Source: Pleomorphomonas sp. T1.2MG-36 (lineage in GTDB: Bacteria; Pseudomonadota; Alphaproteobacteria; Rhizobiales; Pleomorphomonadaceae). From it: a stretch of 64,000 bases of DNA. Location of the stretch: contig NZ_CATNLY010000034.1 of assembly GCF_950100655.1 (NCBI RefSeq), positions 62,001 through 126,000 of the forward strand, in the 5' to 3' direction. The position numbers and the translations under genes were made by a program. The number at the start of each line of letters is the position of its first letter. The stretch's first letter is position 1. Below are positions 18,088 through 27,161 of this stretch, piece by piece. The notes beneath the pieces were generated by a model that was not told the origin of the DNA, did no database searches, and worked only from the letters and a program-made list of their open reading frames with translations.

Positions 18088-18786
18088 TCAGGCGGCCGAC
18101 AGCGTCTTGCGCAGATCGTTGAGCTTGCCGACGCTGCCGGCGATGTCGTCGCGCGAGATGCATGTTGTGCCGCCGACGAAGATATCGACAAGACCGCTGC
18201 CATAGTCGCAGATGTTCTGCGTGGACACCCGACCATCGATGCTGATCGCCGTGTCGCAGCCGCGCGCATCGATCAGCCCGCGCAACTCGCGGATCTTGCG
18301 GTCTGCGAAAGCGGCCTGCTTCTCACCCTTGTTCCAGGCATAGCCGGGATTGATCAGCATCAGCAGAACGGCGTCGCACTTCTCGATGACGCAATCGAGC
18401 ATGCTCACCGGGGTCGCGGGCTTGAGCGCCACGCCGGCCCTGACGCCCTTGGCGCGGATGCGGTTGAGCTGGTTGTCGACATGACGCTCCGACTCCAGGT
18501 GGAAGATCAGTTGCTCGACACCGATGTCCATCAGCTCGTCGACAAAATAGTCATTGTCGGTCGCCATCAGATGCACATCGAACTTCAGCTTGGTGAGTTG
18601 GCGCAGACGACGGACGGTCTCGAGGCCGAGCGGCAGACTGGGGCTGAAATGACCATCGATGATGTCGACATGCAGAACCTCGATGCCGGCCGCCTCGCAG
18701 GCCCTCACCTGGGTTTCCAGGTTGCAGAGGTCGAGACAGATCAGAGAGGGCGCCACAAGGCAGGAATTGCGCCAGGAAAAGGTCAT
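18088..18786 (-). CDS. Ribulose-/allulose-phosphate 3-epimerase family protein
   Basis: 232 aa TIM barrel. PSLICLDLCNLETQV, the metal-binding HVDIIDGHFSP, FDVHLMATDN, LLMLINPGYAWNKG and ISIDGRVS follow the Rpe/AlsE order. The length matches AlsE (D-allulose-6-phosphate 3-epimerase), and placement in a sugar locus rather than with Calvin-cycle or tryptophan genes favours a hexulose-phosphate role. It starts by ATGA overlap with the upstream PfkB kinase, so kinase product is probably its substrate. Pentulose-phosphate epimerase remains possible. Confidence 0.82.
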   Translation of the reverse strand: MTFSWRNSCLVAPSLICLDLCNLETQVRACEAAGIEVLHVDIIDGHFSPSLPLGLETVRRLRQLTKLKFDVHLMATDNDYFVDELMDIGVEQLIFHLESERHVDNQLNRIRAKGVRAGVALKPATPVSMLDCVIEKCDAVLLMLINPGYAWNKGEKQAAFADRKIRELRGLIDARGCDTAISIDGRVSTQNICDYGSGLVDIFVGGTTCISRDDIAGSVGKLNDLRKTLSAA

Positions 18787-19727
18787 AGGACACCTTCCGT
18801 TATGATGAGGGACAGGATTTCGTCGCGCGTCGGCAAAGCTGTGATCGCTCCCTTGCGGCGCACACAGAGCGAACCGGCCGCCGCCCCATAGGCGGCGGCG
18901 TCGCGCAACAAATCGAGAGAGAGGTCAGCGACACGCGACACGCCGTGATTGACGAGATGCGACAGGAAGGCACCCCAGAAGGCATCGCCGGCGCCGGTTG
19001 CGTCTACCGCCACGGCCGGCACCGGCGGCACATGGATGGTCTCACCGGCGAAGTGGCAGCGCGCGCCGCGCGCACCCAGCGTTTCGACGGCGACAGCAAT
19101 GCCCTGCGTTTTCAGGCAATCGGCGAGTCCCGCCGCCCCACCGACCAGATGGACCTCTTCCTCGGACACCTTGAGGAGGTCCACGAAGGGCAGCGCCTCG
19201 CCGATCCTCACCGTGGCATCGCGTTCGCAAACCCAAAGCGGCGCCCGATAGTTGACGTCGAAGGATACGAGTTTGCCGTGCGCGCGGGCGAGGCGCAGCG
19301 CCTCGAGCGTCGCTTCGGCGGATGGCGATCGGGACAGCGAGCACGAGCCGATGTGAACGATTGTCGCTGCGTCGACCACCTCGGGGCGGATGTCGGCGGG
19401 GGTGAGCAGCATGTCGGCGCCCGGCTTTCGAACGAAGGTGAAGCTGCGCTCCCCGTCCTTGCCGAGCGTGACGAAGGTCATTGTCGTCACTGCGTCATCG
19501 GTCAATCTTTTTAGCGCCACTTCGACGCCGTTCTCTTCGAGCGTCGCCACCAGGAAGCGGCCGAAATCGTCATTGCCCATCAAACCGAGAAAGGCGGCCG
19601 ACGCCCCGCTCCGCATCGCGGCGATGGCGACATTGGCGGGCGCGCCACCGGCATTGCGCAGATAGCTGCCTGGCTCCGAGCCGGGAAGAAAGTCGATGAC
19701 CATTTCGCCGATGCAAAGAAGATCCAC
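18783..19727 (-). CDS. PfkB-family sugar kinase
   Basis: 314 aa. Ribokinase/fructokinase fold: N-terminal LLCIGEMVIDFLPG, the substrate-binding NAGGAPANVAIAAMRSG and the C-terminal signature with catalytic Asp, AVDATGAGDAFWGAF. I prefer the GTG at 19727, which leaves AGAGGAG 8 nt upstream; an earlier GTG at 19736 sits only 2 nt from that site. It probably phosphorylates the ketose made by the lyxose-type isomerase. A hairpin (19740-19757) abuts its ribosome site. Confidence 0.88.
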   Translation of the reverse strand: MDLLCIGEMVIDFLPGSEPGSYLRNAGGAPANVAIAAMRSGASAAFLGLMGNDDFGRFLVATLEENGVEVALKRLTDDAVTTMTFVTLGKDGERSFTFVRKPGADMLLTPADIRPEVVDAATIVHIGSCSLSRSPSAEATLEALRLARAHGKLVSFDVNYRAPLWVCERDATVRIGEALPFVDLLKVSEEEVHLVGGAAGLADCLKTQGIAVAVETLGARGARCHFAGETIHVPPVPAVAVDATGAGDAFWGAFLSHLVNHGVSRVADLSLDLLRDAAAYGAAAGSLCVRRKGAITALPTRDEILSLIITEGVL

Positions 19728-19739
19728 AAGCCACACTCC

Positions 19740-19757
19740 TCTGGCCTTTTGGCCAGA
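19740..19757 (-). promoter_or_regulatory. Hairpin abutting the ribosome site of the PfkB kinase
   Basis: TCTGGCC-TTTT-GGCCAGA on the plus strand. On the transcript the stem ends at AGA of AGAGGAG, so folding would partly mask the Shine-Dalgarno sequence. Function is inferred. Confidence 0.35.
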
Positions 19758-19903
19758 TTCTTGAACAAGCCCCCGCGTCCCGGGATCGGACGGAACCGGA
19801 CTCGTCTGAGGATGCCGGACTTACGGCCATGCTAATCCTCTGGCCGGGTCCTCACGGAACCGGCCAAGGGAAAATGATGTCGGGTCGGTCCAGCTAAAGA
19901 TTG

Positions 19904-20584
19904 TCAGGCAGCCGGCGGATACTCGGTGCACAGCAGCCGATAGGGCGCTTCGTCCTCCTCGATCTTCGGGAAGCGCGGGTACTGCTCAAGGAAGCGATTG
20001 TCGGTGTTGTCATCGTTGCACATGGAGACTTCGCCGATCAGTACCGACCCCGTACCTGGCTCGACGATGAACTCGTGGTAGTAGTAGGGGTAGAAGGTAA
20101 GGCTCTCGCCCGGCTTGATGAGGATGTCCTCGCCGGCCTTCACCGTGTAACGGCGACCGTCGCGGTTGATCTCGACATCGGTATCGGCCATCGCGCCGTC
20201 CTTGGTGGCGTTGTAGAGACGGAAGATCAGGTTGCCGCCCCCGCGATTGATGATGTCCTCCATCTTCGACCAATGGAAGTGCATCGGGGATACCTGCCCC
20301 TCCTCGATCATGATGATCTTCTCGGCATAGGTCTTGGTGTACTTCTTGTTCTTGACGTTGCCGTTGCGCAGCGTGATCAGCGCAATGCCGAGTTCCGCAT
20401 ACTTGCCCATACCATAGTCGGTGACGTCCCAGCCGAGCATGTTGTCGCGGATCTCGTCATACTCATGTCCGGCCGTCTTCCACTGTTCGGGCGTCCAATG
20501 CAGGAACGGCGGCAGCGCGAACCTGTAGTCGCCGAGCATCTGCTCCATACGGCGGATTGCGCCGTTGATTTCGGATCTTTTCAT
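19904..20584 (-). CDS. D-lyxose ketol-isomerase family cupin
   Basis: 226 aa. Matches the cupin-type D-lyxose isomerase family (YdaE-like), which interconverts aldoses and ketoses such as D-lyxose/D-xylulose and D-mannose/D-fructose with a divalent metal. Visible are MHFHWSKMEDIINRGGG (metal-binding His/Glu) and FYPYYYHEFIVEPG (third His). GGAGG lies 8 nt before the ATG at 20584. It sits between the mutarotase-like gene and the sugar kinase. Confidence 0.85.
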   Translation of the reverse strand: MKRSEINGAIRRMEQMLGDYRFALPPFLHWTPEQWKTAGHEYDEIRDNMLGWDVTDYGMGKYAELGIALITLRNGNVKNKKYTKTYAEKIIMIEEGQVSPMHFHWSKMEDIINRGGGNLIFRLYNATKDGAMADTDVEINRDGRRYTVKAGEDILIKPGESLTFYPYYYHEFIVEPGTGSVLIGEVSMCNDDNTDNRFLEQYPRFPKIEEDEAPYRLLCTEYPPAA

Positions 20585-20600
20585 CGGGAGGTCCTCCAGT

Positions 20601-21662
20601 TCATCGGCGCGACAGCCGACGTGCTTCATTCTGAACGCGGTCGATATCCTCATCGCCGTCGAGCACGGTGATGGTCAGTTCGAAGGTTTCCTTGGCCTGC
20701 GGTGGAAGCATGTGCAGAGCGCCGGCGGAGACATGATGCGGCCGGCCGTAGACCGACGAGTTGGCGGGCTCCAGGCCCATGGCGTAATCGCCGGCCGCCA
20801 TCGACTTCCATTGCATGAAGTAGGGCAGCGCCTTGCGATTGAAGTCGAGGCGGACACCGAGCTTCAGCTCGGGGTTGACGAGGGCAGCGAAGGTGTTGCC
20901 CGCCGCGTCGGCGGCCAGCTCGTGCAGGAACACGTACTCCGGCTCGTTTTCCGAAGGCGCCGCCACCGATGCCCAATCGTCCAGGTGCGGCCGGCTGGTC
21001 TCGTCACGCGGGCGCGTGTCCAGCGCCGGCAGGACCAGGCGAGCCGCTTCCGACAGCAATGGGTGGCCGACATTGAAGTGATAGAGCAGCATCAACGGTT
21101 CGGGGCGAAACGCCTGATTCTCGACTTCGTCGACGATCCGGACGATGCGTTCGCCAAGACGGGTCTCGATCGACCGCCGCAACACGAGATTCTCGCCGAA
21201 CAACTCGGCTTCGCGGATCTCGCCGGACACGCGCATTACATAGTCGTCGCCATCCCAGAAGGCGTCGGCCGACCGATGCTCGGCCGGCGTCGTACGGATG
21301 CGCCCGTGCATCGGGTAGTCCTTGCCGTCCAAGGTACAAGGCGCACAGATGTTCTCATAGCCGGCCGTGAAGAGCATGCCGCCCATGATCGACCGCTGAG
21401 CTTCCGCACCATGCGTGTCGTAAGCGGTCCGGCCGATCAGCCCCGGCTTCGACAGGAAGTTGAAGCCGACCCCGCGATAGCTGAAGTCGCCGATATCCAG
21501 CCCCTTGTCGGCCAGCACGTCGAAGGCGAGCGGTCCATTCCGGACTGCGTAAGCGGTGAGGCCGTCGGCCTTTCCCTCGCGGTAGGTCAGAGGGCGGACG
21601 GACGCCAGCTGTTGCATGCTGCCCATCCGAGCCAGCATGTCTCGCTTGGAAAGGATGGTCAT
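20601..21662 (-). CDS. Aldose 1-epimerase-like protein (DUF4432 type)
   Basis: 353 aa, galactose-mutarotase-like beta-sandwich. Recognisable blocks are VLADKGLDIGDFSYRGVGFNF, HGRIRTTPAEH, LMLLYHFNVGHPLL and GLEPANSSVYGR, typical of the DUF4432 group found in sugar catabolic operons. It presumably speeds anomer interconversion of the imported aldose. ATGA overlap with the SIS-domain gene upstream at 21662 shows translational coupling. Confidence 0.8.
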   Translation of the reverse strand: MTILSKRDMLARMGSMQQLASVRPLTYREGKADGLTAYAVRNGPLAFDVLADKGLDIGDFSYRGVGFNFLSKPGLIGRTAYDTHGAEAQRSIMGGMLFTAGYENICAPCTLDGKDYPMHGRIRTTPAEHRSADAFWDGDDYVMRVSGEIREAELFGENLVLRRSIETRLGERIVRIVDEVENQAFRPEPLMLLYHFNVGHPLLSEAARLVLPALDTRPRDETSRPHLDDWASVAAPSENEPEYVFLHELAADAAGNTFAALVNPELKLGVRLDFNRKALPYFMQWKSMAAGDYAMGLEPANSSVYGRPHHVSAGALHMLPPQAKETFELTITVLDGDEDIDRVQNEARRLSRR

Positions 21663-22231
21663 TCGAGGTTGGCGTGGTATTGCCACAGCCCCTTCAGGTC
21701 GAGCTTGCGCTCGTCGATGATCATTTTGGCGACGATGTCGCCGAAGAGAAGCAGCGATTGCTCGAACAGCGAGGTCATCGGTTGCCGGGAATCGATCTCG
21801 TCATCGAGATAGAGCTTGGTGCGGACGGGAATGCGCACCATGAAATCGGCGACCTCCCGCATGTCCGACTGCGGATTGGAGCCGATGTGCACCACCTTCG
21901 CCCCGACCGTCTTGGCCTTGCGCGCGATCGCCACGGGGAACAGCGACGACCCGCTGCCCGAGCCAACGATCAGGAGATCCTTCGGCGTAATGGCCGGTTC
22001 GGTGATGGCGCCCACGTAGGTGATGGCGATGCCGAGATGGGCGAAGCGCTTGGTCATGGCCTGCAGCGCCAGGAGCACGCGCCCGACACCCACCACGAAG
22101 ACCTTGTCGGCGGCGAGCAAGGCGTCGACGAAGGCCTGAACCTGGGCGGGATCGATCCGGTCGAGCGTCCGGGAAAGCTCCTCGACCACCAGATGCGAGG
22201 TGTCGCGGAACACGCTTTCATAGGGTTGCAC
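21659..22231 (-). CDS. SIS-domain sugar-phosphate isomerase, divergent 6-phospho-3-hexuloisomerase relative
   Basis: 190 aa from a GTG with GGAGAAA upstream. SIS fold: VFVVGVGR, LLIVGSGSGSS and the C-terminal QYHANLE that PHI proteins share. It differs from the canonical PHI at 28149 in the first phosphate loop: GAGRSGLAGRAFAMRL there is GVGRVLLALQAMTKRF here, so the Ser-Gly of the loop is lost. It likely isomerises a phosphorylated ketose of this pathway. Not the same reaction as the second copy, I suspect, but this is inference. Confidence 0.78.
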   Translation of the reverse strand: MQPYESVFRDTSHLVVEELSRTLDRIDPAQVQAFVDALLAADKVFVVGVGRVLLALQAMTKRFAHLGIAITYVGAITEPAITPKDLLIVGSGSGSSLFPVAIARKAKTVGAKVVHIGSNPQSDMREVADFMVRIPVRTKLYLDDEIDSRQPMTSLFEQSLLLFGDIVAKMIIDERKLDLKGLWQYHANLE

Positions 22232-22266
22232 GGTGTTTCTCCGATGGAGTTCGACTTGAAGGGAGA

Positions 22267-22302
22267 GGGCACGGCGGAGCGGAGGAGAGGCGCGCCGTGC
22301 CC
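22267..22302 (-). other. Intra-operon hairpin between permease and SIS genes
   Basis: GGGCACGGCG pairs with CGCCGTGCCC over a 16-nt loop. Within a same-strand operon this looks like an RNA-stability or processing element that keeps transporter transcript levels above those of the enzymes. No T-run. Confidence 0.4.
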
Positions 22303-22316
22303 CGTCGCCGGCGGGG

Positions 22317-23342
22317 TCAGCCCCGCCGGGCGTTCATGGCCTGAACCTGATAGATCAGCACGGCGCCGAGGATCAGCAGGGCGCGGGCGACGTACTGCCA
22401 GTATTCGTCGATGTTGAGCAGCGTCATGCCGTTGAGCATGATCGATAGGAACAGCACGCCGACGAAGGTGCCCCAGACGCGGCCCTTGCCGCCCATCAGG
22501 CTGACGCCGCCGATGACGCAGGCAGTGATCACGGTGAACTCCCAGGTCACGCCGACCGTCGGGTTGCCGGCCTGGATCTGGCTCGACACCATGATTGCGG
22601 ACAGCACGGTGAAGATGCCGATCATCGACATCACCGCCATGCGGACGCCCAGCACGTTGATGCCCGAGAGTCGCGCCGACTCGGCATTGCCGCCGACCGC
22701 GTAGGCCGACTTGCCGAAGACCGTGTAGCGCGAGATGAACCAGGTGACGATGAAGACCAGCAGGAAGACGAAGGCTTGGAAGGGAATGCCGAAGATGGCG
22801 CCCGAGCCGAAGAAGAAGAACCAATCCGGATAGGGCGTCACCGGGAAGCTGCCGGTCAGGAGATAGGCGCCGCCGCGGAAGGCGGCCATCCAGGCCAGCG
22901 TGGTGATGAAGGTCGGCACGGAAAGCACATGGCGCACCCAGCCGGTAAACATGCCGGCGAGGATGGCGATGCCGAAGCAGAGCACGACGCCGATGACGAT
23001 GGAGATCTCGGCCGACCAACCCGCCGTTGTCAGGCTGTCGGTGACCACGGCGAGCAGGCAGCCGAAGAAGGCCAGCCCTGACCCGACGGAGATGTCGATT
23101 TCCCCGAGGATCAGCACGAACGTCATGCCGAAGGCGATGATGCCGGTCATGGCCGCGTTGCGCAGGATGTTCATCCAGTTGTCCCAGGTCGCAAAACCGG
23201 GAGCCGTAAAGGCCAGCAGCAGGATGATCACCAGCAAGATGGCTTCGAGGACGAAATCGGACAACTTGAAGAAGGGCCGGCGCGTGGCGGCGAGGGGCGC
23301 GAAGCTGCCCTTGGCCTTGCCGGTGGTATCACTTGTGGTCAT
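22317..23342 (-). CDS. ABC sugar transporter permease (RbsC type)
   Basis: 341 aa with about 8-10 membrane helices. Contains the CUT2-family pattern AFGMTFVLILGEIDISVGS and the EAA-like GGNAESARLSGINV loop; GGVSLMGGKGRVWGTFVG near the C-terminus is typical. It begins by ATGA overlap with the ATPase gene. Imports the locus sugar with the neighbouring ATPase and binding protein. Confidence 0.92.
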   Translation of the reverse strand: MTTSDTTGKAKGSFAPLAATRRPFFKLSDFVLEAILLVIILLLAFTAPGFATWDNWMNILRNAAMTGIIAFGMTFVLILGEIDISVGSGLAFFGCLLAVVTDSLTTAGWSAEISIVIGVVLCFGIAILAGMFTGWVRHVLSVPTFITTLAWMAAFRGGAYLLTGSFPVTPYPDWFFFFGSGAIFGIPFQAFVFLLVFIVTWFISRYTVFGKSAYAVGGNAESARLSGINVLGVRMAVMSMIGIFTVLSAIMVSSQIQAGNPTVGVTWEFTVITACVIGGVSLMGGKGRVWGTFVGVLFLSIMLNGMTLLNIDEYWQYVARALLILGAVLIYQVQAMNARRG

Positions 23343-24847
23343 TTCGCCATCTCTCCCATGCACATGGCGTACAATGTCTCGATCGGCGTGTTCTCCGGCT
23401 CCCGGACCTCGCCGATGAAGCGCCCCGCCTCCATGATCAGGATGCGATGGCAGACCTCCAGCAGCTCCTCGAGTTCGGAAGATACGAAGACGACGCTCAG
23501 CCCGCGGCGTGACAAGTCCCACATGATCTGGAAGATCTGCTGCTTGGCGACGATGTCGATGCCGCGCGTCGGCTCGTCGAAGAACACCACCTTGGGGTTG
23601 GTGTTGAGCCAGTTGCCCACGACGACCTTTTGCTGATTGCCGCCCGACAGGGATTGTACTTCCTGCAAGGCGTCCGACACCTTGATCTGCAGGCGCCCGA
23701 TCCACTTCTCGGCGACCGGCGCCTGCAGGAAGTGGCTGAGGAAGCCTCGCTGGCCGACTTCGTCGAGGCTGGCCAGGCACAGATTGTCCTCGATGGACAT
23801 GATCTGGATGAGGCCTTCCTCCTTGCGATTTTCCATCGTCATGGCGAGGCCGAGCTTCTTCATGCGGGTCACCGTCGGTCGCCGCACCTCGGTTCCGTTC
23901 AGAACGATGGTGCCCCCGTCGATGGCGTCGGCGCCGAAGATGCCGCGCAGCAACTCGCTGCGACCGGCGCCGAGCATGCCGGCGATACCGAGAATTTCTC
24001 CGGCGCGCAGATCGAAGCTGATGTCCTCATACTTATCCTTGCGGTGAAGGTCCGTGACCTTCAGGCGGATCTCCTCGCCAACCTTGAGGTCGGCCGGCCG
24101 GCTCTGGAGGGTCGTTTCGCCGAACATCATGTCGACGATGACTTTCGGCGTGGCGACGTCGATCGGCACGGTCCCGACCAGTCGGCCGTCGCGCAGCACC
24201 GTCACGTAGTCGGCAACGCTGCGAATTTCGTTCAGCTTGTGGGTGATGAAGATGATCGCCACGCCCTTCTCGCGCAGCGACCGAACCACTTCGAGCAGGC
24301 TGTTGATCTCATGGCGGGCGAGCGCGGAGGTCGGCTCATCCAGAAGCAGGACGCGCGGATTGAGCGACATCGCCTTGGCGATCTCGATGACCTGGCGCTG
24401 ACCGACGGAGAGCTCGGAGATTTTCCGCGTGACGGGTATGTCGATCCTGAGCGATGTCAGGATGTCCTGGACGTGAGCGTTGGTCTTCTTCCAATCGACG
24501 GTAATGTCGCCCGGCCCCATGGTGGGGAAACGACCGAGCATGATGTTCTCGGCCACCGTGAAGTCCAGGATCAGGCTGAGTTCCTGATAGACGACGGCGA
24601 TGCCGGCCGCATTGGCATCCGCCGGCCCCTTGAACCGGGCCTCGACGCCGTCGATCCGGATCTCGCCGGATGTCGGGACGACCGCTCCCGACAGGCATTT
24701 GACGAAGGTGCTCTTTCCCGACCCGTTCTTGCCCAGGAGGGCGTAGACTTTTCCGCCGTCGAAGGCGGCGGAAAAGTCGTCGAGAGCGAGGACCCCGGGA
24801 TAGGCTTTCGTCAGATTGCTGATTTCAAGCTTTGCGGGTCCCATCAT
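23339..24847 (-). CDS. ABC sugar transporter ATPase (RbsA type, two cassettes)
   Basis: 502 aa, tandem CUT2 ATPase. N-terminal cassette: LLGKNGSGKST, Q-loop VVYQELSL, LSVGQRQ, LLLDEPTSAL. C-terminal cassette: the Walker A is the degenerate GMLGAGRSE usual for RbsA, with LSGGNQQKVV and VFFDEPTRGID. An ATG one codon downstream is an equally good start. Confidence 0.93.
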   Translation of the reverse strand: MMGPAKLEISNLTKAYPGVLALDDFSAAFDGGKVYALLGKNGSGKSTFVKCLSGAVVPTSGEIRIDGVEARFKGPADANAAGIAVVYQELSLILDFTVAENIMLGRFPTMGPGDITVDWKKTNAHVQDILTSLRIDIPVTRKISELSVGQRQVIEIAKAMSLNPRVLLLDEPTSALARHEINSLLEVVRSLREKGVAIIFITHKLNEIRSVADYVTVLRDGRLVGTVPIDVATPKVIVDMMFGETTLQSRPADLKVGEEIRLKVTDLHRKDKYEDISFDLRAGEILGIAGMLGAGRSELLRGIFGADAIDGGTIVLNGTEVRRPTVTRMKKLGLAMTMENRKEEGLIQIMSIEDNLCLASLDEVGQRGFLSHFLQAPVAEKWIGRLQIKVSDALQEVQSLSGGNQQKVVVGNWLNTNPKVVFFDEPTRGIDIVAKQQIFQIMWDLSRRGLSVVFVSSELEELLEVCHRILIMEAGRFIGEVREPENTPIETLYAMCMGEMAK

Positions 24848-24863
24848 CCGTTCCTAACCTCGG

Positions 24864-25811
24864 TTACTTGACGGTCTTGGCGTACTCGGCAACCGCCTCG
24901 GGGTTGGCGCGAGAGAGCGTCAGGCCGGGAACGATGATCTCCTTGTCGACCGCCTCGCCCTTCAGCGACTTGATCGCGTTTTCCATGGCCAGAGCGCCGA
25001 TCTTGAACGGGTCCTGGGCGGTGGAAGCCTGGAGGATGTTGTCGTCCGACTTCAGGAAGCCGACGATCTGCTTGTCGAGATCGATGCCGAACACCGGGAT
25101 CTTCTTGCCGGAGTTCTTGACGGCGAGAACCGCGCCGATCAGGCCGCCGGCGTTGCAGCCGTACATGAGATCGATATCAGGATGAGCCGTGATAATGTCG
25201 GCGGCCTTCTTGATGGCCTCCTCCGCGACGGGCGAAGAAGCCTCGGCCACAAGCGTCACGCCGGGAATATCCTTGATTTCGTTCCAGAAACCGTCCTGGC
25301 GCGCGTTGCTTTCCGGCGGGAGCTGGGCCTTGTAGTTGATGATGGCGACCTTGATCTCCTTCTTGTCGCCGTAGTGCGCCTTGATGTAGGCGGCAGCTTC
25401 CTTGCCGCTGCCGGCGCCGAGCAGGGTGTTGTCCGACATTACGGTGGACACCGGGAAGTCGGCAGCCAGCTTGTTGTTGAAGCTGACGATCTTGATGCCC
25501 TTGTCGTTGGCGGCCTTGACGGCCGGGATCGAGGCGGCAGCCGGATCGAGATAGGTGATGGCGATGGCATCGACGCCGCGCGCGGCGTAGGTGTTGACCA
25601 CCTCGACTTCCTTGCTGATCTGGTTCGAGGTGTTGGACGTCAACAGGTTGACGCCTTCCTTCTCGGCCACCGACTTCATGCCGAGCAGCGTCGTCTTCAT
25701 GAACTGGTCTTCCTGGAAGACGATACCGGCAACCGTGAACTTGTCAGCGGCCTGCGCGACGACAGGCAGCATGAAGACGGCAGCAAGCGCCGCCGTGACG
25801 AATTTCTTCAT
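24864..25811 (-). CDS. Periplasmic sugar-binding protein (RbsB type)
   Basis: 315 aa with a signal peptide (MKKFVTAALAAVFMLPVVAQA). The peripla_BP_4 layout is clear: FQEDQFMKTTLLGMKSVAEKEG, AITYLDPAAASIPAVKAANDKGI, DLMYGCNAGGLIGAV. GGGAGG is 7 nt before the ATG at 25811. First gene of the sugar operon; the LacI gene lies upstream with a candidate operator in between. Confidence 0.92.
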   Translation of the reverse strand: MKKFVTAALAAVFMLPVVAQAADKFTVAGIVFQEDQFMKTTLLGMKSVAEKEGVNLLTSNTSNQISKEVEVVNTYAARGVDAIAITYLDPAAASIPAVKAANDKGIKIVSFNNKLAADFPVSTVMSDNTLLGAGSGKEAAAYIKAHYGDKKEIKVAIINYKAQLPPESNARQDGFWNEIKDIPGVTLVAEASSPVAEEAIKKAADIITAHPDIDLMYGCNAGGLIGAVLAVKNSGKKIPVFGIDLDKQIVGFLKSDDNILQASTAQDPFKIGALAMENAIKSLKGEAVDKEIIVPGLTLSRANPEAVAEYAKTVK

Positions 25812-25933
25812 CGAAGAACCTCCCAAAGATCGCGGATAGTGACAGGTCGTCCCGTGCCGTTCACGGGAACCTCACCGTCTGGCGGCGTACCGAACCTCCC
25901 CGGCACGCGACGAAGACATATAGCACCAATTTG

Positions 25934-25948
25934 TGTATTCGCAATACA
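25934..25948. promoter_or_regulatory. Candidate operator of the sugar operon
   Basis: TGTATT-CGC-AATACA, a perfect 6-bp inverted repeat in an AT-rich promoter region 123 bp upstream of the binding-protein gene. The adjacent LacI-type gene makes it the natural candidate regulator. Confidence 0.45.
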
Positions 25949-26054
25949 AAAACAAAAAGAATCTGAAATAAACTAAAGTACAATACGTCAAAGAATCAGT
26001 TTAGCGCGACCTACGGCCGCGTTTTGTTCAAGTTTACACAATATAAAAAGAGAT

Positions 26055-27161
26055 TTACCGCCCGTCGTCCTCCGCCCCTTGAAGGGCTCGCACCGACTGC
26101 CGATGAACGATCTCCGTCCGAAGCATCGCGGCTTGGGAGGAGCCTTCGCCATTGATCTCGGCCAGCAGCAGATTCATCGCCAAACGGCCCAATTCATAGG
26201 TTGGGCGCCGTATGACGGTCAGAGGCGGCGTGAACACCGATACCCATGGCGGGTCGTCGAACAGGATCAGCGACAGATCTCGTCCGATTTCGAGACCGAT
26301 CTCTCTTGCAGCGGCGATGCAGCCGATCGCCATCTCTTCGTTGGTCGCCAAAATGGCCGTCGGCCGCGGCTCGTCCTTGAGGATTGCCATCGCCGCCGCC
26401 CTGGCGTGCTGGAACTCGCCCCGGCTGTAGCGCAGCCACTTGTGCGTGGGAGTGATTCCGGCCTCGGCCAGCCCGACGGTACCGCCATGCATGCGTGCTT
26501 CCGCCGTCCAGACAATATCCGGAGGCTCTTTGGTGGTGTGACCAACGGCCGCCGCCGTCGCCACCATCAGGCCGATGCGGCGATGGCCGCAGGCGACGAA
26601 GTGGCGAACCGCCTCGCGCGAAGCGGCAAAGTCGTCGGTGGTGACCGAGCTGATCTTCAGCCCTTCGACATAACGGTCGAGCAGGACGATCGGCACCGAG
26701 AGGCCGCCCTCCTCGGGCTGGAGATGGCTGAAGTGCCGACGGGAGGAGGGAACCACCACCATGCCGTCGACGCGCTTTTCCACCAGCACGCGAATGGCGT
26801 CGCGCTCAGCCTCGAGATCGTCGCCGGTGTTGAGCACCAGGATCTGGTAGTCGGACGAAGCGGCGGTATCGATGATGGCGCGGATCGACGTACTGAAGAA
26901 GGAGTTGGAGATATCGGCGACAACCACGCCGATGGTCAACGTGCGCCCCGACCGCATGGAACGGGCCAACTCGTTGACCCGATAGTTGAGTGCCTCGGCG
27001 GCGGCCAGCACCTTGGCCCGAGTTTCCTTCGTGACCAGGCCGTAGTTGCCAAGCGCCCGGGCGGCAGTCGCGCGCGACACGTTCGCACGCTGGGCGACGT
27101 CGATCAGCCGCGCCCGTTTGCGCGCACCATCGCCGATATCGCCGGACTTGCCGTCATCCAT
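26055..27161 (-). CDS. LacI-family transcriptional regulator
   Basis: 368 aa from the ATG at 27161 (GGGAG 8 nt upstream). HTH at ~18-40 (LIDVAQRANVSRATAARALG), hinge helix with LNYRVNELARSMRSG, then a periplasmic-binding-protein-like sensor domain (TIGVVVADISNSFFS ... LILFDDPPW). Probably represses or activates the adjacent sugar genes according to a sugar or sugar-phosphate ligand. Separated from the divergent HPS-PHI pair by 331 bp. Confidence 0.9.
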   Translation of the reverse strand: MDDGKSGDIGDGARKRARLIDVAQRANVSRATAARALGNYGLVTKETRAKVLAAAEALNYRVNELARSMRSGRTLTIGVVVADISNSFFSTSIRAIIDTAASSDYQILVLNTGDDLEAERDAIRVLVEKRVDGMVVVPSSRRHFSHLQPEEGGLSVPIVLLDRYVEGLKISSVTTDDFAASREAVRHFVACGHRRIGLMVATAAAVGHTTKEPPDIVWTAEARMHGGTVGLAEAGITPTHKWLRYSRGEFQHARAAAMAILKDEPRPTAILATNEEMAIGCIAAAREIGLEIGRDLSLILFDDPPWVSVFTPPLTVIRRPTYELGRLAMNLLLAEINGEGSSQAAMLRTEIVHRQSVRALQGAEDDGR

